From contig CAZPVD010000010.1 of the NCBI GenBank assembly GCA_964589935.1, positions 1 through 64,000 of the forward strand: a stretch of 64,000 bases of DNA, read 5' to 3'. A program made the translations under genes and the position numbers. Positions 55,632 through 63,145 of the stretch are shown piece after piece (position 1 is the stretch's first letter; each line of letters opens with the position of its first letter). This DNA is from VHCN01 sp964589935 (GTDB taxonomy: Bacteria > Verrucomicrobiota > Verrucomicrobiia > Limisphaerales > VHCN01). The notes under the pieces were generated by a model. It was not told the origin of the DNA and ran no database searches. It worked only from the letters and a program-made list of their open reading frames with translations.

Positions 55632-57875
55632 TCACTGTGGCCGCCGATAGGGGCGACCAGTCTGATACAGCTTCACTCGTTCTGCGAGTTCGCCCGCCAA
55701 GGTTGACTGTTTGCCCGTAACGGCAAGTTCTTGGGCTTTGGTGGCCGCGCTCACGGCGTCATCAAAGCGACCGCATTCAGCCAAAGCCGCGGCCAGAGTG
55801 TCGAACGCCATTGCCTGCTGCCCGCGTGTCATTTGCAGTAACTGCTCCGCCAATCGCAACGCTTCGGAGCCGTTGCGCACGTTGTCATCCGGCGATGTGC
55901 ACAGGAGCCAGGCCAGCTTGTTGATGGCGTTCGCGTTGTCAGGATTAATTCTGAATGCTTCGCGGAATTCCGCAGCCGCCTCGGCGTCATGCCCCGTCCG
56001 TGTAAGCGCCAGGCCGAAGTTGTAGCGTGTGATCGGATTGTCTGGGCGCAGGCGTATCGCTTCACGATAGTGCGTGATGGCGTCCTCAAGGCGGCCCGAG
56101 TTGGCAAGCAGCCCGCCGAGATTTGCGTGCGGCAGGTCGTTGGCGGGGTCGAGCCGAATCGCCTCAGTGTAGTGCCGGGCTGCCTCCGGCATGCGACCTT
56201 GCTGGGCGAGGAGGACACCCAAGTCAATGTGCGCGGTCGCATAATCCGGCTTTACTCTCACTACGTTCTCAAGTGGTGCGATGGCTTCCACACCTCGTCC
56301 GACGGCGGACAATGCGTTTGCCAGATAGTAGCTCGCCTCGGGATCCATGGGGTTTTTGCGGGCTTCAGCGGCAAAATTATCCAAGGCAGATTGAATCTTA
56401 TTCTGGTCAGCTTGCTGAATCAAGGCGAGTGCATATTGAGCGCGTGCCTCTGCGTGCCGGCCCTGACTGGCCAAAATGCCAGCAAGATTGTAACGCGCGT
56501 GGCCTCGATGGGGCGACGCCTTGAGCGATTCGATGAATTGATGCAAGGCGTCGTTTGTTCGGCCTGCGGCAAGGTATTGAACTCCCAGGTCATTGTGGGC
56601 CAGGTAATTGTATTGTGTCACAGCCACAGCGCGCTCAAACAATGTCATCGTGTTTCGCCAGTGCCGTAGTTGCTGCGCCGTGCCAATGGCGCAACCGATC
56701 AAAACTACAACCGTTGCGCCCGTAAGCCATTTCAATCCGCGCATGTTTCGATCTGCCCATGTCGTCGCAATCCACACCACAGCGATGAACAAACCGATCA
56801 GCGGGATGTAGGTGTAGCGGTCGGCAATGAACTGTGCCCCGACTTGCACCAACCCAATCACAGGCACCAGCGTCCCCAAAAACCAGCACCACCCCACCAC
56901 GACAAACGGGCGCTTCCGAAGCCAAACCACTGCCATCAGCGTAACAGCAACCAGAATCACGCAGGAAAAAATCACCCGCCCCACCGGCCAGCCCGTCGGC
57001 AACGGATAGAGCACCGCCAAGTCCGCAGGCCAGAACATCTTCCGCAGGTATTCCACATAAGCTACAACACTGTTGGCCGACCGTGCCCTTAGCGGGAATG
57101 ATTCCATCAAAAGGGTCGCACCCACCTGCTTTTGGTTCACATAGGTCACCACGCTCACTACGCCCGCCAGCAGAAGCATCGGGAGCTTTTCAGCCAGCAG
57201 CCTCAGCCACGCCCGTCTGGTCGCATCCCGCTCAAAGCGCCCCAGCGGCCAGTAGTCCAGCAGCAGCAGCGCAAAGGGCAGCGTCACAATCATCGGCTTG
57301 GACATCAGGCCGAGGATGAAACATCCCAGCACCATCGAATAAGATTTCACCGACGGGTTGCGCGCGTAGCGCTCGTAAGCCAGCAGCGTCAGGAACCAGA
57401 ACGTCGCGCACAGCACGTCCTTGCGCTCCGCAATCCACGCGACGGATTCGACGTGCAGCGGATGCCACGCGAAGAGGGCCGCAACAATCGCAGAAGGCCA
57501 CTGACGGCCCGTCAATCGCAGCAGCGCCAGAAACAGCAGGACTGAGTTCAGCGCATGAATCAGGACGTTCGTTAGATGATGCGCCCCGGCATCGAGGCCG
57601 AACAACTCCACGTCGAGCATGTGCGACACCCAGCTCAACGGACGCCAGTAGTCCGCCGGTGCGGTGAGAAACGCCTCGCGAACTCCGCCCCACGTCAGCC
57701 CGCCCAACACCATCGGGTTTTCCGTCACGAAAACGTTGTCGTCGTAGTTGACGAAGTCAAACCGGCTCGCCGGCGCATAAAGCGCCAGCGTCACAAGGAA
57801 CAGCCCCAGTGCAATGATGCGCACGGGCGTTGCTGCTAACCGAGTCACGTCAGCAGATTCGGATGGGAACTTCAT
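55632..57875 (-). CDS. GT-C-like membrane protein with C-terminal TPR repeats, paralogue of the convergent gene
   Basis: This 747-residue protein is homologous to the preceding gene over its whole length. It has the same N-terminal FDFVNYDDNVFVTENP loop, HPLHVESVAWIAERKDVL, membrane segments such as LAVLYPLPTGWPVGRVIFS, and about nine C-terminal TPR units (for example YATAHIDLGVLLAQQGRMPE). The ATG at 57875 (MKFPSESA) is chosen over the upstream TTG-type extension because of the alignment with its paralogue. The two genes face each other with 67 bp between their stops, which indicates an old inverted duplication. TPR domains usually bind partner proteins, so this could recognise the substrate of the membrane enzyme (inference). 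Confidence 0.85.
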   Translation of the reverse strand: MKFPSESADVTRLAATPVRIIALGLFLVTLALYAPASRFDFVNYDDNVFVTENPMVLGGLTWGGVREAFLTAPADYWRPLSWVSHMLDVELFGLDAGAHHLTNVLIHALNSVLLFLALLRLTGRQWPSAIVAALFAWHPLHVESVAWIAERKDVLCATFWFLTLLAYERYARNPSVKSYSMVLGCFILGLMSKPMIVTLPFALLLLDYWPLGRFERDATRRAWLRLLAEKLPMLLLAGVVSVVTYVNQKQVGATLLMESFPLRARSANSVVAYVEYLRKMFWPADLAVLYPLPTGWPVGRVIFSCVILVAVTLMAVVWLRKRPFVVVGWCWFLGTLVPVIGLVQVGAQFIADRYTYIPLIGLFIAVVWIATTWADRNMRGLKWLTGATVVVLIGCAIGTAQQLRHWRNTMTLFERAVAVTQYNYLAHNDLGVQYLAAGRTNDALHQFIESLKASPHRGHARYNLAGILASQGRHAEARAQYALALIQQADQNKIQSALDNFAAEARKNPMDPEASYYLANALSAVGRGVEAIAPLENVVRVKPDYATAHIDLGVLLAQQGRMPEAARHYTEAIRLDPANDLPHANLGGLLANSGRLEDAITHYREAIRLRPDNPITRYNFGLALTRTGHDAEAAAEFREAFRINPDNANAINKLAWLLCTSPDDNVRNGSEALRLAEQLLQMTRGQQAMAFDTLAAALAECGRFDDAVSAATKAQELAVTGKQSTLAGELAERVKLYQTGRPYRRPQ

Positions 57876-57979
57876 CAGGTTCAGGTTAGCGGAATCGCTC
57901 GCGTCGCGCGAGCAAATGAGTCGCTTGCCCGCGTCTGACCATGGCTCCATAGTGCTTCCGAAGCGGCTGTCAACTTAGC

Positions 57980-58537
57980 ATGAAAATCCTCATTGCCATC
58001 ACGGGCGCCAGCGGAATGTTTTACGCGCAGCGATTGCTCGACAACCTCGACCCTCGCGCGCACGAAATCCACGTCGTCATGAGCAACTACGCGCAGCAGG
58101 TCATCGCGGAGGAACTGCCTGGCGGCCTGCGCCTGCCCGAGGGCGCGCAGCGGCACAGCCTCAAGAGCATGAATGCGCCCTTTGCCAGCGGCTCGAACCC
58201 ACCGGACGTGATGGTTGTCATTCCCTGCACGATGGGCACGCTCGGCCGCATTGCGCACGGTTACAGCGAGGACGTGCTGCTCCGTGCCGCCGACGTCGTG
58301 CTGAAGGAAAAAAGAAAACTCATCCTCGTCCCACGCGAGACGCCGCTGAGCCTGATTCACGTGAAAAACTTTGAACTACTCCTGCTCGCGGGCGCGACGC
58401 TCATCCCGGCGAACCCGCTCTTTTACACAAACCCAAAAACCATCGAGCAAGTCGTGGACACTGTCGTCGCGCGGGTGCTCGATCACATGGGCATTCCGCA
58501 GAAGCTCGTGTCCCGTTGGCAGGCCGAGCCTGAGTAG
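57980..58537 (+). CDS. ubiX: Flavin prenyltransferase UbiX
   Basis: UbiX prenylates reduced FMN to make the cofactor of UbiD-type decarboxylases. The family motifs are clear: ILIAITGASGMFYAQRLL at the N terminus, IPCTMGTLGRIAHGYSEDVL, and the signature RETPLSLIHVKNFELLLLAG. The chain of 185 residues is complete. It is the first gene of the menaquinone cluster: the prenyltransferase gene follows after 64 bp. In futalosine-type menaquinone synthesis a UbiD/UbiX pair decarboxylates the naphthoate ring; no ubiD-like gene lies in this window. Its start diverges from the TPR paralogue with 104 bp between. Confidence 0.95.
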   Translation: MKILIAITGASGMFYAQRLLDNLDPRAHEIHVVMSNYAQQVIAEELPGGLRLPEGAQRHSLKSMNAPFASGSNPPDVMVVIPCTMGTLGRIAHGYSEDVLLRAADVVLKEKRKLILVPRETPLSLIHVKNFELLLLAGATLIPANPLFYTNPKTIEQVVDTVVARVLDHMGIPQKLVSRWQAEPE

Positions 58538-58601
58538 AGAGACACGAAGATGCATTCTTTTCTTCTCCGCGTCTTCGCGACTCCACGGTAAATTCACACT
58601 G
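58538..58601. repeat. Possible dispersed intergenic repeat remnant
   Basis: The 64-bp spacer contains the pyrimidine-rich run TTCTTTTCTTCTCCGCGTCT followed by TCGCGACTCCACGG. I recall similar 'cgcgtcttcgcgactccgcgg' phrases as repeated intergenic elements in Verrucomicrobia and Planctomycetes. Only one copy is in the window, so this rests on memory, not on a comparison. Confidence 0.25.
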
Positions 58602-59516
58602 ATGTTCGCAACGCTTCGCAAGTGGGCTTCATTCGTGAAGTTCTCGCACACGGTCTTCGCGCTGCCGTTTGCGCTGGCCTCGATGGCCGTTGCGGCGCGT
58701 GAAAACCGTGGCTGGCCAGGTTTGCGAACCTTCCTCCTAATCCTTGCCGCGATGGTTTGCGCCCGCACATGCGCAATGAGTTTCAACCGAATTGCGGATC
58801 GCAAGTTTGATGCGGAAAATCCGCGCACCGCAAACCGTCATCTGCCGACGGGCGCGATCTCGCTCGCGAGCGCGTGGCTGTTCTGCGGGTTGAGCGCGGT
58901 GGGACTCGTCGCGGCTGCGTTTTTTCTCAACCCGGCCTGCTTCTATCTTTCTCCCGTCGCGCTGTTTTTTGTGTGCTTCTATTCATTGACGAAACGTTTC
59001 ACAGACTACACGCATGTCTGGCTTGGCGTGGCGCTCGCGCTTGCGCCCGTCGGTGCGTGGCTCGCGGTCAAGGGCGGCGTAGCGGTCACGACGTGGTGGC
59101 CGCCGAAGCAGAGCTTCGTCCTGCCGCTGCTCATGGCGGTGGCCGTCGTCTTCTGGCTCGTCGGCTTCGACATCATCTACGCGCTACAGGATTACGAGTT
59201 CGACCGCACTCATGGGCTGCGCTCGCTCGTGGTCGCATGGGGGCCGCTCAACGCGCTCAAGGCCGCGTTCCTCGCGCACATGTTCATGTGGGGATTGCTC
59301 GCGCTGTTCGGCCTGCTCGCGGGATTTCGTCTCGCCTATCTCATCGGCATGATCATCATTCTTGGGTGCCTGCTGGTCGAACACTGGCTGGCGCGGCGGC
59401 GGAGCCTGGGCTGGGTGCAAAACGCCTTCTTCCGCCTCAACGCGCTCATCAGCGTGGTCTTCCTCATCACGACCACCGCCGAAGTCGCGCTGCCGTGGTG
59501 GAAAATGTGGAACTAA
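58602..59516 (+). CDS. UbiA-family prenyltransferase (menaquinone pathway, MqnP-like)
   Basis: This 304-residue integral membrane protein attaches a polyprenyl chain to an aromatic acid. Both Asp-rich motifs of UbiA enzymes are present: FNRIADRKFDAENPRTANR (N-x3-D-x3-D type) and DYEFDRTHGLRSL. Eight to nine hydrophobic segments surround them. The frame extends upstream through ubiX in another frame; ATG 58602 is the natural start at the first conserved helix. The neighbours ubiX and mqnE, and the 6-bp gap to mqnE, point to prenylation of the futalosine-pathway naphthoate and not to ubiquinone. Confidence 0.92.
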   Translation: MFATLRKWASFVKFSHTVFALPFALASMAVAARENRGWPGLRTFLLILAAMVCARTCAMSFNRIADRKFDAENPRTANRHLPTGAISLASAWLFCGLSAVGLVAAAFFLNPACFYLSPVALFFVCFYSLTKRFTDYTHVWLGVALALAPVGAWLAVKGGVAVTTWWPPKQSFVLPLLMAVAVVFWLVGFDIIYALQDYEFDRTHGLRSLVVAWGPLNALKAAFLAHMFMWGLLALFGLLAGFRLAYLIGMIIILGCLLVEHWLARRRSLGWVQNAFFRLNALISVVFLITTTAEVALPWWKMWN

Positions 59517-59522
59517 ACGCGA

Positions 59523-60761
59523 ATGACGTTCGTGCTCAAACACAGTCCGCTGCGCGACCTCTACGACAAGGTCGCGGCGGGCGAACGCATTTCCGAAACC
59601 GACGCGCTGCGGCTGTTTGAATCCAAGGACCTGAACGCGCTCGGCGCCATTGCCGATCTCGCGCGACAGAAGAAAGTCGGCAACCGCGCCAGCTACATCA
59701 TCAACCGCTACATCAACTATTCGAACTACTGCATCCTCTCCTGCCAGTTCTGCTCGTTCGCGCGCAAGAAGCGCGACGCGGACGGCTTCGAGTTGACGAT
59801 CCCGCAGATGGTCGAGAAGGCGTGCGAGGCATTGAAGCTTGGCATCACGGAATTGCACATCGTCGGCGGACTGCACCCGTCGCTGCTGTTCAGTTACTAC
59901 GTGGATATGCTGAAGGCGTTGAGCGCGCTCAATGACGGTAGGGCCGCGCTGCCGCGCGGCCACGACGGACAGAAGGACGACCAACAGGTCGTCCCTACCA
60001 CTCGACTTCAACTTAAATGCTTCACCGCCATTGAAATCCTGCACCTCGCTTGGCTCGCAAAAAAATCCGTTGAGCAAGTTTTGATTGAATTGAAAGCAGC
60101 GGGCCTTGATTCCCTCACCGGCGGCGGCGCGGAAATTTTCCGTCCGGAAGTCCGCAGCGCCATCGCCAAGGGCAAGGAATCCGCCGAGGAATATCTGGAC
60201 GTTCACCGCACCTGGCACAAGCTCGGCGGACGCAGCACCTGCACGATGCTGTTCGGCCACGTCGAATCGCTCGCCGACCGCGTGGATCACCTGCGGCAAT
60301 TGCGCGCGTTGCAGGACGAGACGCGCGGCTTCGTTGGCTTCGTGCCGCTGCCGTATCAGCCGGAGAATAACGACATCCCGGTGAAGACACCGCCCACGGG
60401 CTTCGACGCGTTGCGCACCATCGCCGTGAGCCGCATCTACCTCGACAACTTCGATCACATCACCGCCTACTGGGTGGGCATGGGATTGAAGCTGGCACAG
60501 GTGGCGTTGAGCTACGGCGCGGACGATCTGCACGGGACGATCATCGAGGAACACATCTTCCACATGGCCGGCGCGACCTCGCCGCAATTGCAGACCGAAG
60601 CCGAAATGCTCAAAGCCATCCGCGAAGCCGGCCGCACGCCGGTGCAACGGAATACGTTTTACGAACCGATCAAAGTCTGGGATGCCGTGCCATCGGAGGA
60701 CGGTGACGATCACAGTGAACGAAGTTCAACCGTGCTGGAGAAAAATCTTGCGACGGCATGA
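59523..60761 (+). CDS. mqnE: Aminofutalosine synthase MqnE (radical SAM)
   Basis: MqnE joins the chorismate-derived enolpyruvyl benzoate with SAM to form aminofutalosine. The radical-SAM cluster ligands are Cys70, Cys74 and Cys77 (NYCILSCQFCSFARKK), and the MqnE-type motif ELHIVGGLHPSLLFSYY follows. LKCFTAIEILHLAWLAKKS corresponds to the next conserved segment. Between these two segments, residues 139-159, lies a 21-codon insertion encoded by a structured repeat (see 59937-59999), making the protein 412 residues, longer than usual. The stop overlaps the mqnA start (ATGA). The alternative, MqnC, is excluded because a clear mqnC is at 63146. Confidence 0.95.
   Translation: MTFVLKHSPLRDLYDKVAAGERISETDALRLFESKDLNALGAIADLARQKKVGNRASYIINRYINYSNYCILSCQFCSFARKKRDADGFELTIPQMVEKACEALKLGITELHIVGGLHPSLLFSYYVDMLKALSALNDGRAALPRGHDGQKDDQQVVPTTRLQLKCFTAIEILHLAWLAKKSVEQVLIELKAAGLDSLTGGGAEIFRPEVRSAIAKGKESAEEYLDVHRTWHKLGGRSTCTMLFGHVESLADRVDHLRQLRALQDETRGFVGFVPLPYQPENNDIPVKTPPTGFDALRTIAVSRIYLDNFDHITAYWVGMGLKLAQVALSYGADDLHGTIIEEHIFHMAGATSPQLQTEAEMLKAIREAGRTPVQRNTFYEPIKVWDAVPSEDGDDHSERSSTVLEKNLATA
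59937..59999. repeat. 63-nt palindromic element forming a potential three-way junction, inserted in frame in mqnE
   Basis: GGTAG (59937-59941) pairs with CTACC (59995-59999). Directly inside are two perfect 8-bp hairpins: GGCCGCGC-TGCC-GCGCGGCC (59942-59961) and GGACGACC-AACA-GGTCGTCC (59975-59994). Thirteen unpaired bases separate the two hairpins. The element is exactly 21 codons and begins on a codon boundary of mqnE. It resembles REP/MITE-type palindromic repeats; copy number elsewhere is unknown. Confidence 0.75.
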
Positions 60762-61648
60762 ACGAGCCGGAAGACCTTACAAAACTTCGCCTGGCTCCGC
60801 GGGAGACGATGGCCGAGACCGCGCGGCGCATCGAGCGGGAGAAGCGCGCGGAGCAGGCGCAGCGCGAGCGCGAGATGTCACAATGTCCGCTCGCGCCACT
60901 GCGCATCGGCTCGGTGCCGTATCTCAACGGCGCTCCGCTCACGCGAGGCATCGAGGACAAAATCGTCCTCGCCCCGCCGTCGCGACTCGGTGAACTTTTG
61001 CACAAGGGCGAACTCGACGCCGCGCTCGTGAGCATCACTTTCCCACTGCTCAATGACGGCTACGATATTCTCGATGGCATTGCCGTCGCCTCTTTGGGCG
61101 AAGTGAAAAGCGTGCTGCTTGCGCACAAAAAGCCGCCGGAGGAACTCACGGAAATCTTCTGCGACACCGCGTCGCTCACGAGCGTTAATCTGTTGCGCAT
61201 ACTGCTGGCGGAACGCGGGCTTCGACCGGAGTTTCGGCCGCTGTTGAACTATGAGGATGCGCATTTTCATGCCGCCACGCTGCTTATCGGGGACGCGGCG
61301 GTTGAGTTCGCGCGCAGTTCGCATGACTACCAGATATGGGATCTCGGTTCGGCTTGGTATGATTTGACGAAGCTTCCTTTTGTTTACGCGGCATGGGTGC
61401 TGCGGCGCGGCGCGGACACGACGGAGATTCGCCGTGCCCTTCGTGATGCGCGCGACTTCGGCCTCGACACGCTTGATGCCATCATCGCTTCGCGAAAGGA
61501 GTTCGATTACGAATTCCGCAAGGACTACCTCGGCTGGCACATCCATTATCACCTCGGTGCGGACGAGAAGCGCGGCATGGAAAAATTCATGGAACTCATG
61601 CGCAAGCACGGCATTGGGCCGCTGTTCGAGCCGCACTTTGTCGCGTGA
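60758..61648 (+). CDS. mqnA: Chorismate dehydratase MqnA
   Basis: MqnA removes water from chorismate to give 3-enolpyruvyl benzoate, the first step of the futalosine pathway. The family N terminus LRIGSVPYLNGAPLTRGI is seen at residue 48, followed by APPSRLGELLHKGELDAALV and SITFPLLNDGYDIL; DLGSAWYDLTKLPFVYAAWV fits the family's second lobe. Ahead of it is a charged, probably helical extension of about 40 residues (AETARRIEREKRAEQAQRER). The ATG at 60758 overlaps the mqnE stop, supporting the long form; ATG 60875 would give a standard-sized enzyme. The convergent ceramidase gene ends 16 bp downstream. Confidence 0.94.
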   Translation: MNEPEDLTKLRLAPRETMAETARRIEREKRAEQAQREREMSQCPLAPLRIGSVPYLNGAPLTRGIEDKIVLAPPSRLGELLHKGELDAALVSITFPLLNDGYDILDGIAVASLGEVKSVLLAHKKPPEELTEIFCDTASLTSVNLLRILLAERGLRPEFRPLLNYEDAHFHAATLLIGDAAVEFARSSHDYQIWDLGSAWYDLTKLPFVYAAWVLRRGADTTEIRRALRDARDFGLDTLDAIIASRKEFDYEFRKDYLGWHIHYHLGADEKRGMEKFMELMRKHGIGPLFEPHFVA

Positions 61649-61664
61649 GAAGCAGGCAAGCGCT

Positions 61665-63035
61665 TCAATGCTGCTTCAACTTCCGGTTCAATTCATGCAC
61701 CGCGGCAGCGATGCGTTCCTCAACGGACTCCGCCCACGGGCCGGGATGAGTCACGCTGAAGCGCATCGCACCGCCAGCCTCGTAGCCACCTTCCTGCCAC
61801 ACGCGCCGGCTGGGGATGTAGGCCATCACGTCGTTCGAGTAACCGGCGACCCACACCGCCGGACCGGCGAGTTCTTTTTTGAAGCGGTGCGAAAAATCCA
61901 CGACCGTCTCGCCGCCGAGCGCTACGAGCATGAGCGCGTCGCCGAACTGAACGACTTGCACGGGATACGGATATTTCTCCGGCAATGTTTCTCCCTTCTC
62001 CAGTTTTTCCAGCATTCGTTTGGCGTGCGAGACCTCGTTTTTATCCTTTGACTGAAGCCGCTGCTGAAATTCCTCGCGCGAAGGCGCGGGCGCATAGCTG
62101 ATGTCAATTTCCGTGAACGCCGCGCGCAACGGGCCGCTCACGGATTTCATCGTGGTGCCGAGCGCGGCGTCCACGGCGGTCGCGAGGCTGCGCCCGTGTT
62201 TCTGCGCGAGTTCGACGGTGCCGCGCGGATACGGATTTTGGTCGCCGCCGCAGCCGATCATGAAGAGTGCGACCGTGCCCGGATGATCGGCTTGAAAATA
62301 CTCCTGCGCGAAGCCCGCGTAATCACCGCAGATCTGATAGAGCGCGAGCGTGGTGTTGTGGCACGCGTAGCCGAAGAGCACTGCGCGCAGCTTGCCGTCG
62401 GCGTCCTCGACGCGCAGCACCGGCACATTGTGATCCACCGGGCCGTCGGGATTCGGACTGTTCTTGTAGCCGTCCTTCGTCGGCAGGCGGCGGTTCATCG
62501 CGAAGCCGCATCGTGCATGGCTGTAAGCCAGCCGGGCCGGCGCGCGGTTTGACAGCGCTGCGCCGATGAGAGTGAACAGCTTTTCCTCCAACTGCCGCCC
62601 GTAAATCTCGCCGAGCTTTGCGGGTTTGAACTCGCCGTCATCCGCCGGCGTGCGGCCGACGCGGAACTCCGGCCCGCTGTGCGTGTGCGACGCGTTCAAC
62701 AACAAACCCTCCGGCGGCAACTGCCACGCCTTTTGCGCGCGGGCTTCGAGATTTTTGCGCAGCGTGCGTGGGATGCCGATGAGGTCGAGCGTGATGATGA
62801 CGAGCCGCGTGCCGCGGTCGTCTTCGAGCGCGAGCGCCTTGGCGAAGAGGTCGTTGATCTTGCCGTTGCTCACGTTCGTGCGGCTCGCGTAGCCAGCCAT
62901 CCACATCGGCTGCTCCGGCGTGATGACGACCGTGGCGACGCCGGCCTTCCACGGCGTGGGCACATCGGCGGCGAGCGAGGCGAGGCCAGCGGCGAGAAAA
63001 ACGGCGAGCGTGAGGCGCGGAATGCGGGCGTTCAT
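61665..63035 (-). CDS. Exported neutral ceramidase-like hydrolase
   Basis: A signal peptide is visible (IPRLTLAVFLAAGLASLAA). The mature protein starts with WKAGVATVVITPEQPMWMAGY, the usual N terminus of neutral/alkaline ceramidase-type proteins. It carries the zinc-type motif NASHTHSGPEF and later AVLFGYACHNTTLAL, IGCGGDQNPYPRG and ALGGETVVDF. The family hydrolyses the amide bond of ceramides, but many bacterial members with only the N-terminal domain have unknown substrates. At 456 residues it is shorter than full ceramidases (about 650-700), lacking their C-terminal domain. It lies between mqnA and mqnC on the opposite strand and is probably unrelated to menaquinone. Confidence 0.85.
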   Translation of the reverse strand: MNARIPRLTLAVFLAAGLASLAADVPTPWKAGVATVVITPEQPMWMAGYASRTNVSNGKINDLFAKALALEDDRGTRLVIITLDLIGIPRTLRKNLEARAQKAWQLPPEGLLLNASHTHSGPEFRVGRTPADDGEFKPAKLGEIYGRQLEEKLFTLIGAALSNRAPARLAYSHARCGFAMNRRLPTKDGYKNSPNPDGPVDHNVPVLRVEDADGKLRAVLFGYACHNTTLALYQICGDYAGFAQEYFQADHPGTVALFMIGCGGDQNPYPRGTVELAQKHGRSLATAVDAALGTTMKSVSGPLRAAFTEIDISYAPAPSREEFQQRLQSKDKNEVSHAKRMLEKLEKGETLPEKYPYPVQVVQFGDALMLVALGGETVVDFSHRFKKELAGPAVWVAGYSNDVMAYIPSRRVWQEGGYEAGGAMRFSVTHPGPWAESVEERIAAAVHELNRKLKQH

Positions 63036-63145
63036 GATGGCAGCGATTGCTTCTGTTGACGCTGCAAAGGAGCGCTGGATTCGTCCGCAAATCGCGGCTG
63101 TTTCTGGACTTTGTGCCCCGGCGGCGTGGTGGTAGGATTTTTCGC

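Noticed and set aside
55620..55640. Hairpin CCACAGTG-TTTCT-CACTGTGG between the convergent TPR genes as a bidirectional terminator
   Set aside because: The stem is good, but it overlaps the stop codon of the minus-strand gene and no T-tract follows on either strand.
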